Positions 8,188-15,831 of a stretch of DNA of 64,000 bases are shown here, piece by piece (the stretch's first letter is position 1; each line of letters opens with the position of its first letter). The stretch comes from Geodermatophilus marinus (GTDB lineage: Bacteria > Actinomycetota > Actinomycetes > Mycobacteriales > Geodermatophilaceae). The stretch spans positions 1-64,000 of the forward strand of contig NZ_QVQH01000017.1 of the NCBI RefSeq assembly GCF_003428645.1, read 5' to 3'. The notes under the pieces are model-generated. The model saw only the letters and a program-made list of their open reading frames with translations, ran no database searches and was not told the origin of the DNA. The translations under genes and the position numbers were made by a program.

Positions 8188-8757
8188 TCAGCCGGGGGCG
8201 ACCGACACCAGGGCGAAGCCGCGGCCGACCAGGTCGAGGAACCCGCCGGGGTCGTCGTCGGGACGCCAGGTGGCGAAGGCCGCCCCGAGGACGCCGGTGG
8301 CCGCGGCGGCCAGCAGCGCGGCCGCGAGCGGGTCGTCGGGCCGCTGGCGGTGCACCCACGCGGTGAGCGCCGTCCCGACGTGCCCGTAGGCGGCCTGCTG
8401 GTAGGCGGCCAGCTCGGGGTCCTCGGCCAGCCGGCGCCGGAGCGCGAGGGTCGCGGTGTGGGCCGTGAGGTACTCGCGGCAGACCGCGGCGAGGGCGGCC
8501 CAGGGGTCGCCGGCCCCGTCCGCCGCCGCGAGGAGGTCGGCCAGCCGCCGCGCGTCGTCCGGATCGGGGTCGAAGAGCGCCGCGGCCTTGGTCGGGAAGT
8601 GGTTGAAGAACGTCCGCCGGGAGACCCCGGCAGCTGCGGCGATGTCGTCGACGGTCACCGCGGCGAAGCCGCGCCGCCCGACGAGGTCCAGGGCCGCGGC
8701 CTGCAGCGCGCGCCGGCTCCCCCGGCGGCGCTCCTCCCGCACGGACCGCTCCCCCAC
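8188..8757 (-). CDS. TetR-family transcriptional regulator
   Basis: The N-terminal helix-turn-helix spans about residues 12-55 (ALDLVGRRGFAAVTVDDIAAAAGVSRRTFFNHFPTKAAAL). A ligand-binding all-helical domain follows, in about 189 residues total. It diverges from the mycofactocin-type SDR. A perfect TGCACTCAGTGCA palindrome lies in the shared control region, so it probably represses both genes. GTG at 8757 was chosen because the -10 at 8789-8794 is too close for an in-frame GTG at 8784 to be translated. The ligand is likely a substrate or product of the SDR (inference). Confidence 0.87.
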   Translation of the reverse strand: MGERSVREERRRGSRRALQAAALDLVGRRGFAAVTVDDIAAAAGVSRRTFFNHFPTKAAALFDPDPDDARRLADLLAAADGAGDPWAALAAVCREYLTAHTATLALRRRLAEDPELAAYQQAAYGHVGTALTAWVHRQRPDDPLAAALLAAAATGVLGAAFATWRPDDDPGGFLDLVGRGFALVSVAPG

Positions 8758-8788
8758 GCGACCCAGGGTAGCGGCGGGCGGCACCCGG

Positions 8789-8816
8789 ACCCTAGGGTCC
8801 GCTGCACTCAGTGCAA
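8789..8816. promoter_or_regulatory. Divergent promoters and TetR operator
   Basis: ACCCTAGGGT (8789-8798) gives an overlapping -10 for both strands: TAGGGT on the plus strand at 8793-8798 and on the minus strand at 8789-8794. On the minus strand TTGCAC (8811-8816) is a -35 at 16 bp. TGCACTCAGTGCA (8803-8815) is a perfect 13-bp palindrome. It covers the plus-strand start site and the minus-strand spacer, as expected for one repressor silencing both genes. Confidence 0.65.
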
Positions 8817-8831
8817 CGAGAGGAGACCGGC

Positions 8832-9644
8832 ATGACCACCCGCCGACTCGAGGGCAAGGTCGCCCTCATCACCGGTGCCGCCCGCGGCCAGGGCCGCGCG
8901 CACGCCGTCCGGCTCGCCGCCGAGGGGGCCGACGTCATCGCCCTCGACGTGAACGCCGACGCCCGCACGACGGCCTACGCGGGACCGACCGCCGAGGACC
9001 TCGCCGAGACCGTCCGGCTGGTCGAGGCCCAGGACCGGCGGATCGTCGCCCGCGAGGCCGACGTCCGGGACTTCGCGGCCCTGTCCGCGGTGGTCGCCGA
9101 CGGGGTGGCCGAGCTCGGCCGGCTCGACGTCGTGGTCGCCAACGCGGGCATCTGCTCGGCGGCCCTGTCGTGGGAGATCTCGCTCGAGCAGTGGCAGGAG
9201 ACGATCGACACGAACCTGACCGGGGTCTTCCACACCGCGAAGGCGACCGTGCCGGTCCTGCTGGAGCAGGGCACCGGCGGGTCGATCATCATCACCAGCT
9301 CGGTGGCGGGGCTGCGCGGGCTGCCCTTCCTCGGGCACTACGCGGCCAGCAAGCACGGCGTCGTCGGCCTGGCCCGCACCATGGCCAACGAGCTGGGGCA
9401 GCACGGCATCCGGGTCAACACGCTGCACCCGCACGGGGTGGCCACCGGCATGACCGTCCCCGACATGCAGCCGCTGATGGATCGCTACGCCCCGACGCTG
9501 GGGCCGATCTTCATGCAGACGCTGCCCGACCAGGTGTCCCAGCCGGAGGACATGGCGGCCGCGGTCGCCTGGCTGGCCTCCGACGACGCCCGGCACGTCA
9601 CCGGCGTCGCGCTGCCCGTGGACCTCGGCACCCTCGCCCGCTGA
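8832..9644 (+). CDS. Mycofactocin-coupled SDR-family oxidoreductase
   Basis: A 270-residue NAD-dependent short-chain dehydrogenase. It has the Rossmann motif TGAARGQGRAHA (14-25), NAG (104-106), S156/S157, and the catalytic pair Y170 and K174 (YAASK). The insert PTAEDLAETVRLVEAQDRRIVAREADVRD after the second strand marks the mycofactocin-coupled group, which holds its NAD cofactor tightly and passes electrons to the peptide redox carrier mycofactocin. ATG at 8832 with GAGAGGAG upstream is preferred over GTG at 8811, which lies in the operator. Substrate is likely an alcohol (inference). No mycofactocin biosynthesis gene is in the window. Confidence 0.85.
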   Translation: MTTRRLEGKVALITGAARGQGRAHAVRLAAEGADVIALDVNADARTTAYAGPTAEDLAETVRLVEAQDRRIVAREADVRDFAALSAVVADGVAELGRLDVVVANAGICSAALSWEISLEQWQETIDTNLTGVFHTAKATVPVLLEQGTGGSIIITSSVAGLRGLPFLGHYAASKHGVVGLARTMANELGQHGIRVNTLHPHGVATGMTVPDMQPLMDRYAPTLGPIFMQTLPDQVSQPEDMAAAVAWLASDDARHVTGVALPVDLGTLAR

Positions 9645-9683
9645 CCCGCCCGCGCCGGCCGGGGGCGGGGTCGCGCCGGTTGG

Positions 9684-9748
9684 CGGTCGAGTGCGACGAA
9701 CTCGTGGTCCTCGGGAGCCGATCACCCCGGGTTCGTCGCACTCGACCG
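9684..9748. repeat. Large inverted repeat between convergent genes
   Basis: Arms 9684-9701 and 9731-9748 are perfectly complementary over 18 bp (core GTCGAGTGCGACGAAC). Three further pairs, one a wobble, lie inside, leaving a loop of about 23 nt. It sits between the convergent SDR and DUF1116 genes, so it may be a bidirectional terminator. The long arms and large loop also fit a dispersed intergenic palindrome. Confidence 0.6.
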
Positions 9749-9793
9749 GCAGCGGCCTCCGGTGGCGCCTCGGCTGGCCCCGCGCGCGGCGGG

Positions 9794-11209
9794 TCAGGCC
9801 GCGGCGGCGCCCCGCGCCTCCTCGGCCAGCGCGGTGAGCGCGGTCTCGAAGCACTCCCGCGGCGGCTGCACGAGCCCGGCGCCCACCTGCCCGGTGCCGG
9901 CCACCCGCCCGGCCATGCCGGTGTTGATCTGCGGCAGCCAGCCGGTGCGGGCCACGGAGAGGACGTCGATGCCGGTGGGCGCGCCGCGGAAGCCGAGGAT
10001 CGGCACCTGCATCGCCGGGTTCTCGGTCAGCGTCAGCTGGTACATCCGCTCGGTGGTGGCCAGCGCGTCGGGCACCGAGCCGCCGACGAACCGGACGATG
10101 GCCGGCGCCGCGGCCATGCAGAACCCGCCCACCCCGTAGGTCTCCATGATCGCCGAGTCGCCGATGTCGGGGTTGGCGTCCTCGGGCCCGAAGTCGCCGA
10201 GGAACAGGCCGACCGGGGTCTGCGCCGGGCCGGTGAACCAGCGGTCGCCGGTGCCGGCGGTGCGGATGCCGAACTCGGTGCCGTTGCGGGACATCACGGT
10301 GACCACCGTCGACCCGGGGATCGAGCCGACGGCGTCGAGCGCGAGCTTCGCCGTCGGCATCCCCAGGTTGAGGAAGAAGTGCTCGTTGCCGCCGATGAAG
10401 CGCAGCACCGCGGCGATGTCGGACGACGGCGCGTCGACGGCCACGACCGCCGGGGACAGCTCGCGCAGGGTCATCAGCGAGCCGGCCCGGTTGCGGTTGT
10501 GCCCCTCGTCGCCCATCTGCAGCATCTGCGCGAGCACGGCCTTGACGTCCAGCGGCTCGGCCATCGACCGCACCGCGGCGGCCAGCACGGGGCCGAGCAC
10601 GTCGCGCATCCACCGCAGCCGGGTGAGCACCTCGTCGCCGTAGGCACCCATCCGGAGCACCTTGCCCAGGCCCTCGTTGAGGTTGCAGAAGGCCTGCCCG
10701 CCGTGCACGGGGTCGGCCAGGCACCACATCCACATCGACGGGCTGGTCACCCCGGCCATGGGGCCGACCGTGCGGTGGTGGTGGCACGGGTCGAGGGCGA
10801 TCTCCCCCGCCGCGAGCAGCCGCTCGGCCTCCTCGACCGTGCCGGCCCAGCCCTCGAACAGGCAGGCGCCGACGAGCGCCCCGCGCATCGGGCCGGAGGC
10901 CGTCTCCCAGGTCAGCGGCGGCCCGGAGTGCAGCAGGGTGCGGTCGGGCAGGTCGAGCACCTCGCGGGCGGGGCGGACGTCGACCAGCTGCGAGCCGGCG
11001 GCCACCAGGCGCTCGACCGCGGTGCGGTTGGCGACGGCCCGGCGCGGGTCGAGGGCGAGCGCGGCCAGGTCGGCGGGGTCGCCGAGGCCCGGCGGGCGCC
11101 AGTCGACGTCGTGCACCTCGGCGCCCTGGGCGCGCAGGGCGCCGGAGAAGACGTCGACGCCGGCCGCGACCACGGTGGGGGCGGCGGAGAGCAGGTCCGA
11201 CAGGCTCAC
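9794..11209 (-). CDS. DUF1116 protein (YlbE/AllG-like carbamoyltransferase component)
   Basis: A 471-residue DUF1116 protein. Recognisable blocks are GGQAFCNLNEGLGKVLRMGAYG, QMGDEGHNRNRAGS, FFLNLGMPTAKLA, MSRNGTEFGIR and MEAYGVGGF-like METYGVGGF. In E. coli the relative YlbE (AllG) works with FdrA (AllF) and YlbF (AllH) as oxamate carbamoyltransferase, which forms carbamoyl phosphate from oxalurate. Its start overlaps the fdrA-like stop by 4 nt (ATGA), so the two are translationally coupled. Substrate here is unknown. The context with carbamate kinase and a ring-opening amidohydrolase favours a ureido acid such as oxalurate or ureidomalonate (inference). Confidence 0.85.
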   Translation of the reverse strand: MSLSDLLSAAPTVVAAGVDVFSGALRAQGAEVHDVDWRPPGLGDPADLAALALDPRRAVANRTAVERLVAAGSQLVDVRPAREVLDLPDRTLLHSGPPLTWETASGPMRGALVGACLFEGWAGTVEEAERLLAAGEIALDPCHHHRTVGPMAGVTSPSMWMWCLADPVHGGQAFCNLNEGLGKVLRMGAYGDEVLTRLRWMRDVLGPVLAAAVRSMAEPLDVKAVLAQMLQMGDEGHNRNRAGSLMTLRELSPAVVAVDAPSSDIAAVLRFIGGNEHFFLNLGMPTAKLALDAVGSIPGSTVVTVMSRNGTEFGIRTAGTGDRWFTGPAQTPVGLFLGDFGPEDANPDIGDSAIMETYGVGGFCMAAAPAIVRFVGGSVPDALATTERMYQLTLTENPAMQVPILGFRGAPTGIDVLSVARTGWLPQINTGMAGRVAGTGQVGAGLVQPPRECFETALTALAEEARGAAAA

Positions 11210-12711
11210 GAGGCGGCTCCCAGGAGCTCGAGGGCGTGCCGCGTGGCCGCGGCGTTGGAGGCGAAGACGGCGGCGCCCGCGGCGGCCAGGGCGTCGGCCT
11301 GCCGGGTCCAGCCCTGCGGGTCGGCCTCGGTGCCGACCAGCGCGACGACCACCGGCAGCGGGTGCGCCGAGGTCTCCCGGGCGGCCCGCAGGGCGGGCAC
11401 GAGGGCGGCCGCGGGGTCGGCGTCGGCCCCGTACCCGAGGACGACGTCGAGCAGCACGACCGCCGGCTCCTCCCCCGCGGCGACCCCGGCCAGGGCCTCC
11501 AGCCGCAGGGTCGGGTCGATCATCGGGTGGGCGCGGCCCACCGTCAGGGCGTCGTCCCCGAAGTCGACCACCACGTGCCCGGGGGCGGACAGGTCCGTTC
11601 CCAGGTCCAGCTCGGGCCGCAGCGGGGTGTTGGAGCGGATGTCCCCGAGCGCGGGGGCGGCGACCAGCATCGCCTCGTCGGCGAGGGTGCCGCCGGAGTA
11701 CAGCCCCTTGAGGGCGGCACCGGGCGCGGCCCGCGTGCCGTCGCCGGGGCGGGACGGCCAGGCGGGGACGGCGACGCCCAGGTCGCCCAGCAGGGCCTCC
11801 ACCGCGGCGGTGAGGTCGGGGGTCTCCGGCGACAGCGCGGCCGAGCGCACCGGCACCGACAGCCGGCCGGCCGCCTCGGCGACCGCCGCGGCCACGGACG
11901 GCGCCGGGGGCTTGGAGACCAGCAGCACCCGCTCGGTGGCCGGGTCGGCGTCCAGCGCCGCCAGCGCGTCGAGCGTGGCCAGGCCCCCGACGGCCTCGGA
12001 CAGGTCGCGGCCCCCGACGCCGAGCACGTGGGAGACCCCGACGCCGGCCATGTCGAGCAGGCAGGAGACCTGCTGCGCGCCGGTGCCCGACGCGGCGACC
12101 AGGCCCACCGGCCCCCGGCGGACCACGTTGGCGAAGCCGAGGGCGACGCCGGAGACCACCGCCGTCCCGCAGTCGGGGCCCATGACCAGCACCCCGGCGG
12201 CGTGCGCGGCGCGCTTGAGGGCCACCTCCTGCTCGACCGGGACCCCGTCGGAGAAGACCAGCACGCTGCGGCCGGCGGCGATGGCGTCGGCCGCCTCCAG
12301 CGCCGCGAACTGCCCCGGGACGCTCACGATCGCCAGCACCGGGCCGCCGCCGGCCAGCGCGTCCAGGCCGGCGTGCGTGGTCCGGGCCGGGACGGCGTCG
12401 GCGCTCGTGCCGGCGCGCTCGCGGGCGGCCAGGGCGGCGTCGACGGCGGCGACCGCGCCGGCCAGGACCTCCTCGTCCACGGCCTCGACGGCGACGAGCA
12501 GCTGGTCGGGCGAGGCGTCGCCGTCGGGGGCGAGCCCCATGGCGCCGGCCAGGTCCAGGTTGAGCGGGGTGGCCATGGCGACGAGGACGGCGGAGACGCC
12601 CTCGCGGGCACCGATGTCGCGGCTGACCTGCATCAGCTTCACCGAGTCGGCGTAGACGCCGCTGCGGAGGGTGACGTGCCGGGCCGCGCTGCCGGGAGGT
12701 GCGGAGCTCAC
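11206..12711 (-). CDS. fdrA: FdrA-family protein (CoA-ligase-like carbamoyltransferase component)
   Basis: A 501-residue FdrA relative with the succinyl-CoA-synthetase-like fold. Blocks shared with E. coli FdrA are YADSVKLM near the N-terminus, VMGPDCGTAVVSGVALGFANVV, ASGTGAQQ, GVGGRDLS, LYSGGTL, DFGDDALTVGRAHPMIDPTLR and LLDVVLGYGADADPAA. The GPDCGT block lies where CoA ligases bind phosphate. Together with DUF1116 it probably carries out phosphorolytic transfer of a carbamoyl group, feeding carbamate kinase. It is divergent from the permease, and two copies of the 18-bp palindrome lie 22-70 bp upstream of its GTG/ATG region. Confidence 0.85.
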   Translation of the reverse strand: MSSAPPGSAARHVTLRSGVYADSVKLMQVSRDIGAREGVSAVLVAMATPLNLDLAGAMGLAPDGDASPDQLLVAVEAVDEEVLAGAVAAVDAALAARERAGTSADAVPARTTHAGLDALAGGGPVLAIVSVPGQFAALEAADAIAAGRSVLVFSDGVPVEQEVALKRAAHAAGVLVMGPDCGTAVVSGVALGFANVVRRGPVGLVAASGTGAQQVSCLLDMAGVGVSHVLGVGGRDLSEAVGGLATLDALAALDADPATERVLLVSKPPAPSVAAAVAEAAGRLSVPVRSAALSPETPDLTAAVEALLGDLGVAVPAWPSRPGDGTRAAPGAALKGLYSGGTLADEAMLVAAPALGDIRSNTPLRPELDLGTDLSAPGHVVVDFGDDALTVGRAHPMIDPTLRLEALAGVAAGEEPAVVLLDVVLGYGADADPAAALVPALRAARETSAHPLPVVVALVGTEADPQGWTRQADALAAAGAAVFASNAAATRHALELLGAAS

Positions 12712-12732
12712 CGGGCGACCGTACCGGGAAAC

Positions 12733-12780
12733 TGCCTCAGCGGTGAGGTATCAGGTCGGTGAAGATTTAGCGGTGAGGTA
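12733..12780. promoter_or_regulatory. Tandem palindromic operators between fdrA and the permease
   Basis: Two 18-bp sites, TGCCTCAGCGGTGAGGTA (12733-12750) and AGATTTAGCGGTGAGGTA (12763-12780), are spaced 30 bp centre to centre. They share AGCGGTGAGGTA exactly. The first is a near-perfect CCTCA-N4-TGAGG palindrome. They sit in the divergent promoter region, so one regulator could control both directions. Confidence 0.6.
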
Positions 12781-12874
12781 CTTCCGGAGGCTCCGGGACG
12801 CGTGACAGATTGGCGCCTCTCCGGCCGCGGCGGGCCCGTCCGGCCGGGTCGGCGCAGGACACGAGGAGGCCTGG

Positions 12875-14350
12875 ATGGCGTTCGGCTGGAAGCTCTACGG
12901 GGACGGCAAGACCCCGCCGCTGGGCGAGGCCGTCGCGCCCGACGAGCGCCTGTCGTGGCCCCGCACGGCAGGCATCGGGGCGCAGCACGTGGTCGCCATG
13001 TTCGGTGCGACCTTCGTCTTCCCGCTCATCATGGGGCTCGACCCGAACCTCGCGATCATGATGAGCGGCGTCGCGACGATCATCTTCCTGCTGATCGTCA
13101 AGAACCGGGTGCCCAGCTACCTGGGCACCAGCGCCGCCTTCGTGGGCGGGGTCGCGGCGATCCGCGCCACCGGGGGTGACTCCTCCGACGTCGTGGGCGC
13201 GCTGCTGGTCGCCGGCGTCGTGCTCGCGCTGGTCGGCCTGGTCATCCACTTCGCCGGCCTCGGTGTGATCAACAAGGTGCTGCCGCCGGCCGTCACCGGC
13301 GCGGTGGTCATGCTGATCGGCTTCAACCTGGCCCCGGTCGCCGCGGGCATCTACTGGCCGCAGGACCAGTGGGTCGCGCTGGCCACGATGACCTTCGTCA
13401 TCGTGGCCTCGCTGGCGCTGCGCGGCTTCCTCGCCCGCATCTCCATCCTTCTCGGCCTGGTCTTCGGCTACCTGATCTCGACGCTGTGGGACACCCTGGG
13501 CGGCCCGATCACCTCCCCGGACGGGACCGGCGAGGTCTCCACCCGGGACCGGATCGACTTCAGCGCGGTCGGCGCGGCCGACTGGTTCGGCCTCCCCGAG
13601 TTCACCTTCCCGACGTTCTCGCTGAACTACAGCCTGCTGGTCATCCCCGCCGTGATCGCCCTGGTCGCCGAGAACGCCGGGCACGTCAAGGCGGTCGCCG
13701 AGATGACCAAGCGCGACCTGGACCCGGTGATGGGCCGGGCGATCATGGGTGACGGCATCGCCACCGTGGTCGCCACCTCGGTCGGCGGCTCGCCCACGAC
13801 CACCTACGCCGAGAACATCGGCGTCATGGCCGCCACGCGGGTGTACTCGACGGCGGCGTACTACGTGGCCGCGCTCGTGGCGATCGCGCTGGGCCTGATC
13901 CCCAAGTTCGGCGCGCTGATCAGCATCGTCCCGGGCGGGGTGCTCGGCGGGATCACCGTCGTCCTCTACGGCATGATCGGCCTGCTCGGCGCGAAGATCT
14001 GGAAGGAGAACCGGGTCGACTTCGCCAACCCGATCAACCTCGTGCCGCTGGCCGCGGGGATCATCATCGGCATCGGCAACGTGACCCTGACCTTCTCCGA
14101 CGAGTTCTCGCTGACCGGCATCGCGCTGGGCTCCATCGTGGCGGTCGCCGCCTGGCACCTGGCCCGCGTGCTGGCGCCCGCGGACATGAAGGCCGCGCTC
14201 ACCCGCGAGGGCGCCCACCCGGCTGCGGGCACCACCTTCGGCCACGTGCACGGCGACGAGGTCAGCCCCGACCCGTCGTCGGTCGACCAGGTCGGCCGCC
14301 CCGGCGTCACCGGTTCCCGGACCCCTGGGAAGGACATGTTCCACAAGTGA
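12875..14350 (+). CDS. NCS2 nucleobase:cation symporter, RutG/UraA-like
   Basis: A 491-residue inner-membrane permease with about 12-14 hydrophobic segments. The substrate-site motifs are VAENAGHVKAVAEMTKRDLDP (Glu near 266) and TTYAENIGVMAATRVYST (Glu near 312). These match the pyrimidine-type RutG/UraA branch of NCS2 rather than the purine-type UapA/XanQ branch, so uracil, thymine or a related ring is the likely cargo. The C-terminal tail after about 450 is hydrophilic. The stop overlaps the next start (GTGA), coupling the transporter to the molybdenum hydroxylase. The ATG at 12875 follows CGAGGAGG. Confidence 0.88.
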   Translation: MAFGWKLYGDGKTPPLGEAVAPDERLSWPRTAGIGAQHVVAMFGATFVFPLIMGLDPNLAIMMSGVATIIFLLIVKNRVPSYLGTSAAFVGGVAAIRATGGDSSDVVGALLVAGVVLALVGLVIHFAGLGVINKVLPPAVTGAVVMLIGFNLAPVAAGIYWPQDQWVALATMTFVIVASLALRGFLARISILLGLVFGYLISTLWDTLGGPITSPDGTGEVSTRDRIDFSAVGAADWFGLPEFTFPTFSLNYSLLVIPAVIALVAENAGHVKAVAEMTKRDLDPVMGRAIMGDGIATVVATSVGGSPTTTYAENIGVMAATRVYSTAAYYVAALVAIALGLIPKFGALISIVPGGVLGGITVVLYGMIGLLGAKIWKENRVDFANPINLVPLAAGIIIGIGNVTLTFSDEFSLTGIALGSIVAVAAWHLARVLAPADMKAALTREGAHPAAGTTFGHVHGDEVSPDPSSVDQVGRPGVTGSRTPGKDMFHK

Positions 14351-15219
14351 AACCCGCCCCCTTCCGCTACGCCGACCCCCGGTCCCTCGACGAGGCCCTG
14401 GCCGTGCTCTCCGCCGAGGAGGGCGCCAAGGTGCTCGCCGGCGGCCAGTCGCTGCTCCCGCTGCTGTCCATGCGGCTGGCCGCGCCGGCCGTGCTCGTGG
14501 ACATCAACCGGGTGCCCGGCCTGGACGCCGTCGAGGCGACCGGGGACGGCGTGCGGGTGGGGGCGCTCGTCCGGCACGACGCGCTGCTCCGCGACGCCGC
14601 CGCCGCCCGGGTCCAGCCGCTGCTGGCCCGGGCGACGGCGAACGTCGCCCACCCCGCGATCCGCAACCGCGGGACGACCGTCGGCTCCATCGCCCACGCC
14701 GACCCCTCCGGCGAGATGACCTCCGTCCTCGCCCTCACCGACGGCTCGGTGACCGTCGCGACGCCGGAGGGCACCGGCACGGTCGGCTGGCGCGACCTGT
14801 TCGTCGGGCCGCTCGAGACGTCGGTGACCGGCCCCGCCGTGGTCACCTCCGCCTTCTTCCCCGCCCTCCCGGAGCGGTCGGGGACCGCCTTCGCCGAGGT
14901 CGCCCGGCGCAAGGGCGACTACGCCGTCTGCGGCGCCGGCGTCGTCGTCACCCTCGACGCGGACCGCCGCGTGAGCGCCGCCCGCGCCGCCTACGTCTCC
15001 GTGGGCCTGGTGCCCGAGGTGCACGACCTCACCGACGCCGTCGCCGGGGCCCCCGCGGAGGAGGCCGACTGGGCCGCCGCCGGGGCACTGGCCCGCTCCC
15101 TCGTCGAACCCGACGGCGACATCCACGCCAGCGCCGACTACCGCCGGCTGCTGGTCGGCGTCCTGACCGAACGCACGCTCGCCTCCGCCGCCGCGGAGGC
15201 ACTGGGGAAGGTGGCATGA
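14347..15219 (+). CDS. Molybdenum hydroxylase FAD-binding subunit (CoxM/XdhB-like)
   Basis: A 290-residue medium subunit that carries FAD and passes electrons out of a xanthine dehydrogenase/CO dehydrogenase-type hydroxylase. FAD-binding blocks are KVLAGGQSLLPLL (about residues 28-40) and HPAIRNRGTTVGSIAHADPSGEM (about 103-125). The C-terminal CO-dehydrogenase flavoprotein domain follows, including FAEVARRKGDYAV. GTG at 14347 overlaps the permease stop, and the stop overlaps the next ATG. The order M-S-L is that of actinobacterial cox-like operons. Confidence 0.92.
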   Translation: MKPAPFRYADPRSLDEALAVLSAEEGAKVLAGGQSLLPLLSMRLAAPAVLVDINRVPGLDAVEATGDGVRVGALVRHDALLRDAAAARVQPLLARATANVAHPAIRNRGTTVGSIAHADPSGEMTSVLALTDGSVTVATPEGTGTVGWRDLFVGPLETSVTGPAVVTSAFFPALPERSGTAFAEVARRKGDYAVCGAGVVVTLDADRRVSAARAAYVSVGLVPEVHDLTDAVAGAPAEEADWAAAGALARSLVEPDGDIHASADYRRLLVGVLTERTLASAAAEALGKVA

Positions 15220-15734
15220 CCACGTCCGTCGACGCCGAACGCACCATCACCGTCACCGTGAACGGGGTCCCGCGGCAGGCCACCGTCCCGGTCCGCCGGT
15301 TGCTCTCCGACGCGCTGCGCCACGACCTCGGGCTGACCGGCACCCACGTGGGCTGCGAGCACGGGGTCTGCGGGGCCTGCACCGTGCTGGTCGACGGGGC
15401 GCCCGTGCGCTCCTGCCTGCTGCTGGCCGTGCAGGTCGACGGCGCCTCGGTCACCACCGTGGAGGGGCTGGCCCGCGAGGACCAGCAGGGCGGGCAGGTG
15501 CTGCACCCGGTCCAGGAGGCCTTCCGCGAGTGCCACGCCCTGCAGTGCGGGTTCTGCACCCCGGGCTTCCTGGTGACCATCGCCGCCGGCCTGGAGGCGC
15601 GCGACGCCGACGGGCCGATCACCGACGAGGAGGTCGAGGAGATCGTCGGCGGCAACCTCTGCCGCTGCACCGGCTACGCCAACATCAAGAAGGCCGTGCA
15701 CCACGCCGACGCGGCCATGCGGGACGCCCGGTGA
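15216..15734 (+). CDS. Molybdenum hydroxylase [2Fe-2S] subunit (CoxS/XdhC-like)
   Basis: A 172-residue small subunit carrying two [2Fe-2S] clusters. The plant-ferredoxin-type cluster uses C47, C52, C55 and C67 (GCEHGVCGACTVLVDG). The second, helical-domain cluster uses C111, C114, C149 and C151 (CGFCTPG and CRCTGY). All eight ligands are present, so the subunit looks functional. ATG at 15216 overlaps the preceding stop by 4 nt. A 97-bp gap with no obvious gene separates it from the large subunit. Confidence 0.94.
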   Translation: MTTSVDAERTITVTVNGVPRQATVPVRRLLSDALRHDLGLTGTHVGCEHGVCGACTVLVDGAPVRSCLLLAVQVDGASVTTVEGLAREDQQGGQVLHPVQEAFRECHALQCGFCTPGFLVTIAAGLEARDADGPITDEEVEEIVGGNLCRCTGYANIKKAVHHADAAMRDAR

Positions 15735-15831
15735 CCGCCCCCGCAGGCCGCGGACAAGGAAGCCGTGCCCATGTCGCGGGCTCCGATACGAGGGGAAGGC
15801 ACCCCATGCCTCTGCCTGCGGGGGGACGACG

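Noticed and set aside
8456-12655. A 1399-codon open frame on the plus strand
   Set aside because: It crosses TetR, SDR, DUF1116 and FdrA. Each of those has clear family motifs in its own frame, whereas this frame has none.
15735-15831. A short gene between the [2Fe-2S] and large subunits
   Set aside because: The 97-bp gap has no frame with a start, ribosome site and sensible composition.
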